From Patescibacteria group bacterium (GTDB lineage: Bacteria; Patescibacteriota; Minisyncoccia; Phycocordibacterales; UBA918): a DNA stretch of 40,921 nt. How positions within the stretch are numbered: the stretch's first letter is position 1; each line of letters starts with the position of its first letter. A program made the translations under genes and the position numbers. The notes below the pieces were generated by a model that was given only the letters and a program-made list of their open reading frames with translations, ran no database searches and was not told the origin of the DNA. The DNA is taken from NCBI GenBank assembly GCA_019752815.1, contig JAIELQ010000007.1, forward strand, positions 1 through 40,921, written 5' to 3'. Below, one piece after another: positions 7,449-15,233 of the stretch.

Positions 7449-8084
7449 ATGCAATATGGAGTTGATGTGGCAAGTACTAGACTTGATGATCTCGATAAGC
7501 GAGTGTTGACGAGCGTGCGTGAGCGGATTGCTCGTGGGGAGGCGGTGACTGTGCTAGATGTGGGGTGTGGGCAGGGTGGGCTCTCCCTAGCACTCGCGGC
7601 ATTGGGTGCACAGGTAACAGCACTTGATATTATTAATTATGAAGAGTCTCTACAGGCTCAATTTCCTAAGACAGACACAACAATCAACTTTATACAAGCA
7701 GATATTCGTGACTGGCTCGCAACTAGTAGTAATGAGGATTTTGATATAGTGGTATTGCAGCGGGTACTTCACTATTTGCCACATGAGGATGCTTGTTCGG
7801 TTTTAAGAAAATTGCGCTCAGTGACAGATGTTGTGCACCTAGCTATTACCGGCACATCGACCGTTATTGCCAGTTACTATGAGAATCTGGCGCAACCGCT
7901 TCCTTTGCGCTGGGGAAAGCTTGACCCAGTGGGGCAGGAATTATTTTCTATCACAGCACCGTTGTGTTTGTATGCTGAAGAAGATGTCAGGACACTACTT
8001 GCAGAAACAGGTTGGCGGATTGATTGGTTGAGGGTATCTGATTTTGGGAACATAAAGTTGGGAGCTACCGCAACTAATGTCTAG
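7449..8084 (+). CDS. class I SAM-dependent methyltransferase
   Basis: 211 residues. Motif I is VLDVGCGQGGLSLALA, motif II the acidic end VTALDII, then IQADIRDW and motif IV DIVVLQRVLHYLP. This is the Rossmann fold of class I methyltransferases, close to the UbiE/Tam/TehB-like group. The substrate cannot be told. ATG 7449 is preferred because TAGTAT at 7437-7442 lies 6 nt before it; ATG 7443 is two codons upstream. It is divergent from pyrF and followed by tRNA-Leu. Confidence 0.85.
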   Translation: MQYGVDVASTRLDDLDKRVLTSVRERIARGEAVTVLDVGCGQGGLSLALAALGAQVTALDIINYEESLQAQFPKTDTTINFIQADIRDWLATSSNEDFDIVVLQRVLHYLPHEDACSVLRKLRSVTDVVHLAITGTSTVIASYYENLAQPLPLRWGKLDPVGQELFSITAPLCLYAEEDVRTLLAETGWRIDWLRVSDFGNIKLGATATNV

Positions 8085-8121
8085 TCGAAACGACAAATGT
8101 TTGCTACACTCTCACCACACC

Positions 8122-8202
8122 GCTGGAGTGGTGGAATGGTATACACGTGCGACTCAAAATCGCATGCCGCAAGGCTTGAGGGTTCAAGTCCCTCCTCCAG
8201 CA
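8122..8202 (+). tRNA. tRNA-Leu (anticodon CAA)
   Basis: Class II cloverleaf: acceptor GCTGGAG/CTCCAGC, anticodon loop CTCAAAA (CAA, reads UUG), long variable arm, T-loop TTCAAGT, discriminator A, CCA not encoded. A terminator follows within 6 nt. Confidence 0.95.
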
Positions 8203-8207
8203 CAAAT

Positions 8208-8240
8208 AAAATACCCAAAGCTTTGCTTGGGTATTTTGTT
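8208..8240 (+). terminator. terminator after tRNA-Leu
   Basis: AAAATACCCAAAG / CTTGGGTATTTT stem-loop followed by GTTTT, just after the tRNA. Confidence 0.85.
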
Positions 8241-8482
8241 TTGCACAGCCTGTGTAAGCGCTCGATATACTTATAAACACCCTAAAAGAGTGACTGTGGT
8301 ACAATAGGTGGTGAGCAACCGTTAGGGTTTTTGGGAGGTGATACGCTCTTATACCTCATCCAATTAATCATTTCATACACTACTCCCGTTTTTGACTGCA
8401 AAATCTCGCTTCGCCTTCACCATATTCTAATATGATTCAGGCTCCAGCTCGTTTTTCGTCTAAAAACATGAATAGTGTTACT
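8241..8482. other. parB upstream region
   Basis: About 240 bases without a supported gene between the tRNA-Leu terminator and a short leader ORF. A TACAAT hexamer near 8299 could be a -10 box. The segment with TTTTTGACTGCAAAATCTCG (around 8390-8410) and a TAATATGATTCAGGC region is not obviously coding; it may be a long 5' leader. I see no known riboswitch. Confidence 0.3.
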
Positions 8483-8548
8483 ATGAAAGCATTAATTGGA
8501 GGAGGTATCATTTTCTGTATATCTATTTATTATGGCATTTCAAGGTGA
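8483..8548 (+). CDS. possible 21-residue leader peptide overlapping the parB start
   Basis: ATG 8483 opens MKALIGGGIIFCISIYYGISR and stops at TGA 8546-8548, 14 bases inside parB. Its codons GGA GGA GGT make a Shine-Dalgarno-like GGAGGAGG at 8498-8505 that sits too far (26 nt) from the parB ATG. Translation of this hydrophobic peptide might be coupled to parB. It could also be chance. Confidence 0.3.
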   Translation: MKALIGGGIIFCISIYYGISR

Positions 8549-9932
8549 TTCAATTTTCTGGGTAGAAGTGGAAAAAATTGTTCCTAATCCGTTTCAACCA
8601 CGGCGGGAATTTGATGAGGAAAAGTTAAAAGAGCTCGCTGAATCGGTACGGATGTATGGGATTTTGCAGCCATTAACCGTAACGCGTCGTGAAATCCAAA
8701 ATGACGACGGTTCGTTTCGGAGTGAGTATGAGTTAATTGCCGGTGAACGACGGTTGCGAGCGAGTAAACTCGCAGGGATTGCCCAGGTGCCAGTAATCAT
8801 TCGTGAAGGGGAACAAAGTGAGCAGGAAAAGCTGGAGCTTGCGATCATCGAGAACCTGCAACGCGAAGATCTGAACGCTGTTGACCGAGCAATTGCCTTT
8901 CGGCAGTTAGCTGACGTATTTGGGTTGTCGCACATGCAGGTGGCCAAGAAAATGGGTCGTAGTCGTGAATATGTTTCCAACTCGATTCGGTTACTGGCAC
9001 TGCCAGACTACATGTTATCGGCCCTGCGCACAGGCGATGTGAGCGAAGGGCACTGCCGGGCGCTACTCATGTTAAATGACCGTCCTGAAGAGCAAGATAC
9101 GGTGTTTCGCGAGCTTCTCTTAAAGAAGTTATCAGTACGTGAAGTGGAGCGCATTGCTCGCCATATTGCGACTGAAAAAATCCGCAAAAAAGGTGAGTAT
9201 GATGCGGATTTGGTTGAAATGGAAAAAAAGTTTACGGAAACCCTCGGTACCCGGGTGAGTATTACAAAAACTGAATTTGGTGGACGACTATCCATCGATT
9301 ACTTTACCCAAGAGGAATTGGAGGAAATCCTCGAGGGGATGTTGCGTGAGTCTAAAAAAACGAGTATTCCAAATGTGCCAGCGATAGCTCCGGTGATGGC
9401 CCTAGGAGCAGTGGCCGTACCAGGTGAGCTGGGTAATCCGCGCGCTGATGAACTCGCAATTTTGACGGACCGGACCGGACTTGAACTCGTGCCTGAACAC
9501 AAACCGGCAGAGTCAATTGTGATTCCAACTCCAACTCCAACATCAGTACCAACACCAGTTACAGTTGACGCGCCGGTAATCGTTTCGACAGTTCCGGAAC
9601 CAGTAGTCCCTACGCCGCATGTTCCTGAGCCTGCGCCAGAAGTCGTTTCTACATACGTACCACCTGTGCAAGAAGTTCCTACAAAGCAAGAACCAGCAGA
9701 CTCACAGAATTCACTCCGTGATCAACTGGCCTCATTGCTTGGTTCAAATATTTCACATGTTCCTGCGCCAGCTGTGCCGCAGATGGATGAAACTTCTGTG
9801 CCGGCACCAATCTCGACACCAATTATCCCGCCGCAGGTATCGGAGCCATCAGTACCAATGCCGGTTGTTCCTCCTGCACAAACAACCTCTGACGATAGTA
9901 ACTTGTACTCTGTTCGAGACTTCACCATTTAG
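8532..9932 (+). CDS. parB: ParB/Spo0J chromosome-partition protein with proline-rich tail
   Basis: 466 residues from ATG 8532. The N-terminal CTPase/ParB domain has PNPFQPRREFD (about 17-27), ELIAGERRLRASKLAG and AIIENLQREDLNAVDRA. The helix-turn-helix follows in FGLSHMQVAKKMGRSREYVSNSIRLLALP, and a further helical part runs to about 275. The last ~185 residues are low-complexity Pro/Val/Thr-rich (repeated PxPxPVP), far longer than a normal ParB C-terminus, ending in a short polar tail. It would bind parS and load SMC. No parA and no recognised parS is in view. A TTG at 8496 is in frame, but the homology begins after ATG 8532. A terminator follows. Confidence 0.9.
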   Translation: MAFQGDSIFWVEVEKIVPNPFQPRREFDEEKLKELAESVRMYGILQPLTVTRREIQNDDGSFRSEYELIAGERRLRASKLAGIAQVPVIIREGEQSEQEKLELAIIENLQREDLNAVDRAIAFRQLADVFGLSHMQVAKKMGRSREYVSNSIRLLALPDYMLSALRTGDVSEGHCRALLMLNDRPEEQDTVFRELLLKKLSVREVERIARHIATEKIRKKGEYDADLVEMEKKFTETLGTRVSITKTEFGGRLSIDYFTQEELEEILEGMLRESKKTSIPNVPAIAPVMALGAVAVPGELGNPRADELAILTDRTGLELVPEHKPAESIVIPTPTPTSVPTPVTVDAPVIVSTVPEPVVPTPHVPEPAPEVVSTYVPPVQEVPTKQEPADSQNSLRDQLASLLGSNISHVPAPAVPQMDETSVPAPISTPIIPPQVSEPSVPMPVVPPAQTTSDDSNLYSVRDFTI

Positions 9933-9942
9933 GATTGATGCC

Positions 9943-9985
9943 AAAATCACCACCTGTACCTAGGTAGACAAGGTGGTGGTTTTTT
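9943..9985 (+). terminator. terminator after parB
   Basis: AAAATCACCACCT and AGGTGGTGGTTTTTT form a 13-bp stem (one G-T pair) ending in a T run. Confidence 0.8.
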
Positions 9986-10057
9986 GGTATAAACACGATT
10001 ACCTGTCGGATGAATCGGCAGGGGAAAACACGTACCTTACGAACGAGGAATAACACA

Positions 10058-10381
10058 ATGGCAAAAAATGCCAAAAAATCGCAGTCAACAGAAGTTGCTG
10101 TGAGAACGGTCGAACAGACCTATGAATTCGAGGGAAAAATCATGACGTTGGCAGAGATGTTCACTGTTGTGACTCCCTGTGGGCATGAACGTTTCGTTGA
10201 GCTTCATCACTCTCGTGGTGAGCCCTACGGTACACTTGCTGACAAGCTTGACCCGCTTCGGCCGATCAAGTCGCGTGAGCAGCAGCAGCTCGAGCACAAG
10301 CAGCGTCGGCAGAGAGAGGGGCACAAGACCCCTCCGGTCTCAAAGTTTGTAGTCCATTCGAACCCGCCACTTGGCACATAA
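10058..10381 (+). CDS. small basic hypothetical protein
   Basis: 107 residues from ATG 10058, with GAGGAA 7 nt upstream. The N-terminus is Lys/Ala rich (MAKNAKKSQST), the middle has VVTPCGHERFVELHHSRGE, and the C-terminal part is a charged, Gln/Arg-rich helix (SREQQQLEHKQRRQREG). The CGHE..HH cluster could bind a metal, but I do not recognise a family. It is flanked by terminators on both sides, so it is a single-gene unit, with codon choices more GC-rich than parB. Confidence 0.75.
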   Translation: MAKNAKKSQSTEVAVRTVEQTYEFEGKIMTLAEMFTVVTPCGHERFVELHHSRGEPYGTLADKLDPLRPIKSREQQQLEHKQRRQREGHKTPPVSKFVVHSNPPLGT

Positions 10382-10390
10382 GCCAACGCA

Positions 10391-10420
10391 AAAGGCCCGG
10401 AATTTCCCGGGCCTTTTTTT
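10391..10420. terminator. terminator between the basic protein gene and relA/spoT
   Basis: AAAGGCCCGG-AATTT-CCCGGGCCTTTTTTT. The T run is on the plus strand; the A tract on the other side may also let it serve relA/spoT, which ends at 10422. Confidence 0.85.
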
Positions 10421-10421
10421 G

Positions 10422-11957
10422 CTAACTATTTTGAGATTCGAGGGTTGATCTGATATGACGCTTGGCAACTGAGGTTTTGGCAAAGTCGAGCCATTTTTTG
10501 GTTGGTTTGGCGTTCTTTTTGGTTTCAATTTCTACAATGTCCCCGTTATGTAGAGTGGTATCAAATTGCACTAATTTTTTATTTACTTTTACCCCTGCCA
10601 TGTGGTTGCCAATTTCTGAGTGAATGGCAAAGGCAAAATCTACTGGGGTTGCTCCAACGGGTAAATCCACAACGTCTCCAATCGGTGTAAATACAAAAAT
10701 GCGGTTACTAAAAAAGTCGTCACGCATGTCACTGATAAAATCAGCCTCAGAACTTTGTTCCTTGGTGTACATAGTACCGATTTGGTTAATCCACTTCGGA
10801 ATTTTTTCTTTATGGTCTTTTGTTGTGGTTTCTTTTATAACGGTTTCAGTGATTGCTCGACGAGAAAAAGGTCGAAACAGGGAAGGTATTAAGTTAGCAA
10901 ATTTACTGCTGGCTCCCGGTGTGACAAGTGGTTGTTTATACATGAGGTGTGACGCAATACCAAATTCTGATTCCTGGTGCATGTCTTTAGTACGAATCTG
11001 AATTTCCAAAATAGTTTCGTTCTGGGTGGTTACGGTAGTGTGCAGCGATTTGTATCCATTTGGCTTTGGGAAGGCAATGTAATCTTTCATGCGGCCGGGT
11101 AGTGGTCGCCACAACTCATGGATGATCCCGAGAGTGCGGTAACAGTCCTCGACACTGGTAACTACTACCCGCATCGCTAATAGGTCGTATACAACAGCAA
11201 TATCCCACTCTTTACGCTTTAGTTTATGGTAGAGGCTAAACAGACCCTTCACGCGAAACGAAGTATGAAAATCAAGGAGGCCTGAATCAGCCAAGCGCTT
11301 TTGGAGTACTTTACGTTCCCGCTCTAATGTTTCGTTATACTTACCATTTTTCTTTTCGAGAACTTCAATCACGTGTTTGTATTCTTCGGGGTACACGTAG
11401 GGAAATGCGAGATCCTCCAGTTCCTTACGAATTTTACCCATTCCTAATCGGTGGGCGATAGGAACGTAGATTTCGAGGGTCTCACGCGCAATACGTAATT
11501 GTTTTTCAGGTGGAACGTGTGACAATGTCTCCATGTTGTGGAGACGGTCATTCAATTTAATAATCAGAACCCGAATATCCTGACTGGTAGCGACAAATAA
11601 TTTACGAAGTGATTCATTGTGTCGGTCGGTGCCGTAGTAGCGGACAGAACTCAATTTTGTTACTCCTTCCACTAAAAATAAAATCTCCTCACCAAATTCA
11701 CGCTTGATATCTTCAATAGTAACCGGAGTATCCTCGATGGTGTCATGCAGGAGTCCAGCCGCTACGGTACGAGGTCCCATACCCATGGCAGCGAGCTTAA
11801 AACCGACGTTTGAGATATGAATCATGTATGGTTCACCCGAATAGCGTTTGTGTTCCTCGTGGGCTTTTTCAGCAAACGCATAGGCTCGTTCAATAAGCTC
11901 TTTATCGCTTTCGAGCGACGAGTGAATTTGCCCAATAATGTCGGCAGCTGTTTTCAT
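10422..11957 (-). CDS. RelA/SpoT-family (p)ppGpp synthetase/hydrolase without ACT domain
   Basis: 511 residues from ATG 11957. The HD hydrolase domain has MIHISNVGFKLA, LLHDTIED (His-Asp about 71-72) and KLNDRLHNMET (about 134-144), all intact. The synthetase domain has FRVKGLFSLYHKLKRK, GRMKDYIAFPKPNGYKSL (about 288-305) and EIQIRT (about 318-323), also intact. A TGS domain follows (about 410-480), and the protein ends soon after, so the C-terminal helical/zinc-finger/ACT regions of full-length Rel (700+ residues) are missing. It should both make and degrade (p)ppGpp. TACAAT (11964-11969) sits 6 nt before the ATG, predicting a leaderless transcript; an in-frame upstream extension of 60 residues is ignored. 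Confidence 0.93.
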   Translation of the reverse strand: MKTAADIIGQIHSSLESDKELIERAYAFAEKAHEEHKRYSGEPYMIHISNVGFKLAAMGMGPRTVAAGLLHDTIEDTPVTIEDIKREFGEEILFLVEGVTKLSSVRYYGTDRHNESLRKLFVATSQDIRVLIIKLNDRLHNMETLSHVPPEKQLRIARETLEIYVPIAHRLGMGKIRKELEDLAFPYVYPEEYKHVIEVLEKKNGKYNETLERERKVLQKRLADSGLLDFHTSFRVKGLFSLYHKLKRKEWDIAVVYDLLAMRVVVTSVEDCYRTLGIIHELWRPLPGRMKDYIAFPKPNGYKSLHTTVTTQNETILEIQIRTKDMHQESEFGIASHLMYKQPLVTPGASSKFANLIPSLFRPFSRRAITETVIKETTTKDHKEKIPKWINQIGTMYTKEQSSEADFISDMRDDFFSNRIFVFTPIGDVVDLPVGATPVDFAFAIHSEIGNHMAGVKVNKKLVQFDTTLHNGDIVEIETKKNAKPTKKWLDFAKTSVAKRHIRSTLESQNS

Positions 11958-12000
11958 AATTTTATTGTAGGGGCAAGTAGTGATATTAGCAAGGAATGAG

Positions 12001-12030
12001 TTGACAGGTGTCATTAAAAATAGATAAGAT
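12001..12030 (+). promoter_or_regulatory. sigma-70-type promoter for a small basic protein
   Basis: TTGACA at 12001-12006 and TAAGAT at 12025-12030, spacer 18. Directed away from relA/spoT toward the 52-residue ORF at 12053. Confidence 0.6.
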
Positions 12031-12052
12031 AAAAATACGAAGAAGAGGATTA

Positions 12053-12211
12053 ATGATGATACAAAAACAGCCAGTTGCAGTAACGAGTAAATCAGGACCT
12101 GCAAGAAAACAGATTTTGAAAGGTAAAAAAAGTCCAAATCCTGGTGGTAATCGTGATCCCGTGGCCGAAAATGCCGCAGGTAAATTGCGACCGAGCTCGG
12201 TATCGGATTAA
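12053..12211 (+). CDS. small basic protein
   Basis: 52 residues from the first of two adjacent ATGs (12053/12056). AGAGGA lies about 4 nt upstream and a TTGACA/TAAGAT promoter 23 nt before that. The sequence is Lys-rich early (TSKSGPARKQILKGKKSPNP) and then GGNRDPVAENAAGK, with no membrane segment and no recognised family. A strong hairpin follows the stop. The promoter, ribosome site and terminator together argue that it is real despite its size. It is divergent from relA/spoT. Confidence 0.55.
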   Translation: MMIQKQPVAVTSKSGPARKQILKGKKSPNPGGNRDPVAENAAGKLRPSSVSD

Positions 12212-12217
12212 CATAAA

Positions 12218-12250
12218 GACCAGCGAGCGTCGCTCGCTGGTCTAAATTTT
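12218..12250. terminator. bidirectional hairpin between small basic protein and topA
   Basis: GACCAGCGAGCG / CGCTCGCTGGTC stem with T-rich flank on the plus strand (TAAATTTT) and an A-rich other side. It lies between convergent genes. Confidence 0.75.
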
Positions 12251-14624
12251 AACCACCTTTTAATAAATCAATCGCTACCTCAATCGTGATATCTTCCGTC
12301 TTGATATCTTCTGGAATACTTATCCGCTTAAATCCTTTGCGGAGATATCTTCCTGATTTTGATTCAAATACATTCACCATTTTTTTAGTGAAGGGATTTA
12401 AACCCAGTTCCTTAAGCAGCTTCTCACCCTTCCGCGCGGTTTTTGGTTCTGCGTAGATTTCCATAGCACGGTCGTAGGTAATGGTGTACGGGTCGTCACC
12501 ATTTTTGAGCGAACGGAAATCTCCAGCGTGTGCGATGTAGGGACCGTACTGGCCAGTGTTGGCCATAATTGGTTCACCGGTCTTGGGATGAAGTCCAAGT
12601 TCTCGGGGAAGGAGTAGAAATTTAACTGCATCAGCTAGGGTAACGTCCTCGGGTTTCATACCGGCAGGCAGACTGGCACGTTTAGGACTTGGCATTTTTT
12701 TACCTTTTACCTTTTCTGGATTAGGACCTAATTGTACGTATGGTCCAAATTTTCCGTTCATCACAAAAATATCCTCGCCGGTGTCGGGGTGTTTGCCAAC
12801 CGGAGCATCTGGTTTAAGTTCATTGCCGTCAATCATGCGTGCTCCATTACAGTCAGGGAAGCGGTCACATGACAAAAACGTACCAGCTTTACCGAGCTTA
12901 ATGACCATCGTGCTGCCGCATTCGGGGCAGGGGAATTGTTTGGGGCCAGCACCGAGATTTGTCAGTTTGGGAATATCTTCTTTACTCGCAACATCTTTTT
13001 GGAACGGGCCATAAAAATCAGTGAGGGTTTTTTTGTAGGTTCGGGTACCTTCGGCAATGTCATCGAGTTGCTCTTCCATCGAGGAGGTAAAAGTGTCAGA
13101 TATATAGTCAGCAAAGTATTGTTCCAAAAATGTCGAAACCACGTCCCCAGTATCTGTTGGTATCAGGGTGCGACCTTCCTTTATCACATACCCGCGGTCA
13201 GTGATGGTTTTCATAATCGAGGCGTAGGTTGATGGTCGACCAATGCCTCTTTTTTCGAGTTCTTTGATTAAGCCCGCTTCACTATAGCGACTCGGTGGTT
13301 GGGTTTGTTTAGCTTCGATATCAATTGATTGTAAATCGAGGGTGTCGCCGACGACTAATTTGGGCACCTCGGTATCTTCACCTCGAGCGCGCGTATCAAC
13401 CGCAAGCCACCCATCAAATACGACTCGGGCGCCGTTAACTGCAAAATCTGGAATAGATTCGGTACTGCCGGTAATATTGGCGAGAACTTTGGTACGTAAC
13501 ATAGCGGCGTCAGCCATTTGTGAGGCTACGGTCCGACGCCAAATCAGTTCGTAGAGGGCTTTTTGGTCGGCAGTGGCACCAACACCTAACTTCTTAAAAT
13601 TAGTCGGACGGACGGCTTCGTGGGCTTCTTGGGCTGATTTACTTTTTGTTTTAAACCGGCGCGGCAGGAGATACTTTTTGCCATAATCTTTTTCAATCAG
13701 CGTATGCATATTGGCGAGCGCCACTTCGCTTAAGTTGGTACTGTCAGTACGCATATACGTGATGTGTCCAGCTTCATATAATTTCTGGGCTGCACCCATA
13801 GTTCGTGAAGGCGAGAAGCCAAGACGCGTTGAAGCCACCTGTTGTAAGGTAGAGGTGGTAAATGGTGGTTTGGGTGTGCGTTTGGCCTCTGTTTCTTTGA
13901 TACTTGTCACCGTCCAGTCGTTGGCTTGTCCAACTTTTTTAATTCGATCGGCCTCATCTTCGGTGCTCGGTTCGACGGTACATAAAAATGGAATGTTGAG
14001 TTTTTTGGCACGGGTGTGGGCGGTCAGCACAAAATAATCATCAGGAATGAAGGCTCTGATTTCTCGTTCCCGTTCCATGACGATTCGGAGCGCCGGTGAT
14101 TGTACTCGGCCAGCTGATAGTCCGTACCGAACTTTTTTCCAGATTAATCCCGAGAGGTCATACCCTACAAGACGATCAAGGATGCGTCGGGCCTCCTGAG
14201 CTTCTTTTAAATCAATATCAATATCGCGAGGTTTTAAAATGGCTGCTTTAACAGCGTCCTCAGTGATCTCATTAAAGACTACTCGTTTGAGGTTCTTGTT
14301 TTCTTTTTTGATAAGTTCGGCTACGTGCCAGGCAATAGCCTCACCTTCACGGTCGGGGTCGGATGCCAGCAACACCACATCGGCTTTTTTAGCGGCTGCT
14401 TGTAGTCCGGCAATAACCTTTTCTTTTCCGGGAGAAATGATATAGCGGGGCACAAACCCAGCTTCGATATCAACGGCATCTTTGTTGCTTTTTGGGATAT
14501 CACGCACGTGCCCAATTGATGACATTACTTTAAAACCAGTACCAAGGTACTTTTCGATAGTTTTTGCTTTGGCAGGGGATTCAACAATTACCAGCGTGTT
14601 CTGGGCTTTGTGGGTTGTGCTCAT
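12249..14624 (-). CDS. topA: DNA topoisomerase I
   Basis: 791 residues. A type IA topoisomerase that relaxes negative supercoils. The Toprim domain has LVIVESPAKAKTIEKYLG and LLASDPDREGEAIAWH (acidic triad about 88-95); the active-site tyrosine is in HITYMRTDSTNLS (Tyr about 290). After the gate domains there is one four-Cys zinc finger (Cys 566, 569, 586, 592 by count), then two short TopA C-terminal repeats with GKFGPYVQLG and GQYGPYIAHAG, and a Lys-rich final segment. E. coli TopA has three zinc fingers, so this is a shortened C-terminus. No clear promoter signal was found at its start. Confidence 0.96.
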   Translation of the reverse strand: MSTTHKAQNTLVIVESPAKAKTIEKYLGTGFKVMSSIGHVRDIPKSNKDAVDIEAGFVPRYIISPGKEKVIAGLQAAAKKADVVLLASDPDREGEAIAWHVAELIKKENKNLKRVVFNEITEDAVKAAILKPRDIDIDLKEAQEARRILDRLVGYDLSGLIWKKVRYGLSAGRVQSPALRIVMEREREIRAFIPDDYFVLTAHTRAKKLNIPFLCTVEPSTEDEADRIKKVGQANDWTVTSIKETEAKRTPKPPFTTSTLQQVASTRLGFSPSRTMGAAQKLYEAGHITYMRTDSTNLSEVALANMHTLIEKDYGKKYLLPRRFKTKSKSAQEAHEAVRPTNFKKLGVGATADQKALYELIWRRTVASQMADAAMLRTKVLANITGSTESIPDFAVNGARVVFDGWLAVDTRARGEDTEVPKLVVGDTLDLQSIDIEAKQTQPPSRYSEAGLIKELEKRGIGRPSTYASIMKTITDRGYVIKEGRTLIPTDTGDVVSTFLEQYFADYISDTFTSSMEEQLDDIAEGTRTYKKTLTDFYGPFQKDVASKEDIPKLTNLGAGPKQFPCPECGSTMVIKLGKAGTFLSCDRFPDCNGARMIDGNELKPDAPVGKHPDTGEDIFVMNGKFGPYVQLGPNPEKVKGKKMPSPKRASLPAGMKPEDVTLADAVKFLLLPRELGLHPKTGEPIMANTGQYGPYIAHAGDFRSLKNGDDPYTITYDRAMEIYAEPKTARKGEKLLKELGLNPFTKKMVNVFESKSGRYLRKGFKRISIPEDIKTEDITIEVAIDLLKGG

Positions 14625-14763
14625 ATATATGTGTTCTGTAACAAATACTAGGTTTCAAGCGTTATGTCAAACTAATTGATTGTGTAACTGCATTTATAAG
14701 CATGTAATGCACAATGAAATAAATTTTAAATAATCGGTATTAACTCAGTGTTGTACTTTATAT

Positions 14764-14803
14764 GTACTCTAAACCTACCTGTTAACAGGTAGGTTTAGAG
14801 TAC
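14764..14803. repeat. 40-bp perfect palindrome at the 3' end of the TrpR-like gene
   Basis: Two exact 20-nt complementary halves centred on GTTAAC. It overlaps the last codons and the TAA of the TrpR-like gene. Its right part (14776-14801) is repeated exactly upstream of the gene. It could act as terminator, operator, or both. Confidence 0.85.
14776..14801. repeat. 26-bp direct repeat, downstream copy
   Basis: Identical to 15196-15221, 420 bp away. The two copies bracket the TrpR-like gene. Confidence 0.9.
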
Positions 14804-15190
14804 GCGATTTAATAGTCTGGCACGGGCTCGGCTACTTACTTGAAATAGTATTAAGTCTTCAATGAGTGCTATAAATCCGTTCACTTCTTTTTCTTTTAGG
14901 CAACTGAGTAATTTATCGTAGTTACCATTATCGTAATTCTCTAATAGTCTTTGGGATGTTGATAGGCTGATGGAAAGAGTATGACTGACTCTATATGGTG
15001 AGAAATTACGATGCAACATAATAATTGCTGCAAATCGTTTTACTATCATTATCGTTTCAGTTTCAGTCAGTAATTCGTTAATAAGGTATCTCGCGTTTCT
15101 ATTCTTGAGGTTCCCAATAAATTGCGCAAGCTCGTTATGATAGAGCGCGTACTCTTTACTATCTGTTTTTACTTTTGAGATATTGGTCAT
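14795..15190 (-). CDS. TrpR-like (YerC/YecD-type) transcriptional regulator
   Basis: 131 residues, all-helical. The core LLTETETIMIVKRFAAIIML followed by the helix-turn-helix FSPYRVSHTLSISLSTSQRL matches the layout of the Trp repressor family (in TrpR, LLTPDEREALGTRVRIVEEL then [20 protein letters not shown]). The ~35-residue C-terminal extension is extra and ends in an Arg-rich tail. A trp-operator-like palindrome lies between the gene and its likely -10 (TATAAC near 15220-15225), suggesting autoregulation. It lies 43 bp downstream of dprA on the same strand. No tryptophan biosynthesis genes are in the window, so the ligand is unknown. Confidence 0.8.
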   Translation of the reverse strand: MTNISKVKTDSKEYALYHNELAQFIGNLKNRNARYLINELLTETETIMIVKRFAAIIMLHRNFSPYRVSHTLSISLSTSQRLLENYDNGNYDKLLSCLKEKEVNGFIALIEDLILFQVSSRARARLLNRVL

Positions 15191-15194
15191 AAAT

Positions 15195-15212
15195 GTACCT
15201 GTTAACAGGTAG
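15195..15212. promoter_or_regulatory. trp-operator-like palindrome upstream of the TrpR-like gene
   Basis: GTACCTGTTAACAGGTAG agrees with the E. coli trp operator core GTACTAGTTAACTAGTAC at 13 of 18 positions by my count, including the GTTAAC centre and outer GTA. It sits 5 to 22 nt before the ATG of a TrpR-family gene. Confidence 0.6.
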
Positions 15213-15221
15213 GTTTAGAGT
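15196..15221. repeat. 26-bp direct repeat, upstream copy
   Basis: Exact copy of 14776-14801. It contains the operator-like palindrome. Confidence 0.9.
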
Positions 15222-15233
15222 TATAAAGTTTGA

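Noticed and set aside
8077-8307. 76-residue open frame
   Set aside because: Covers the whole of tRNA-Leu and its terminator.
12008-12052. Upstream extension of the 52-residue basic protein
   Set aside because: It would start inside the promoter; the ribosome site points to ATG 12053.
11958-12137. 60-residue hydrophobic N-terminal extension of RelA/SpoT
   Set aside because: No family member has it; TACAAT sits 6 nt before ATG 11957 instead.
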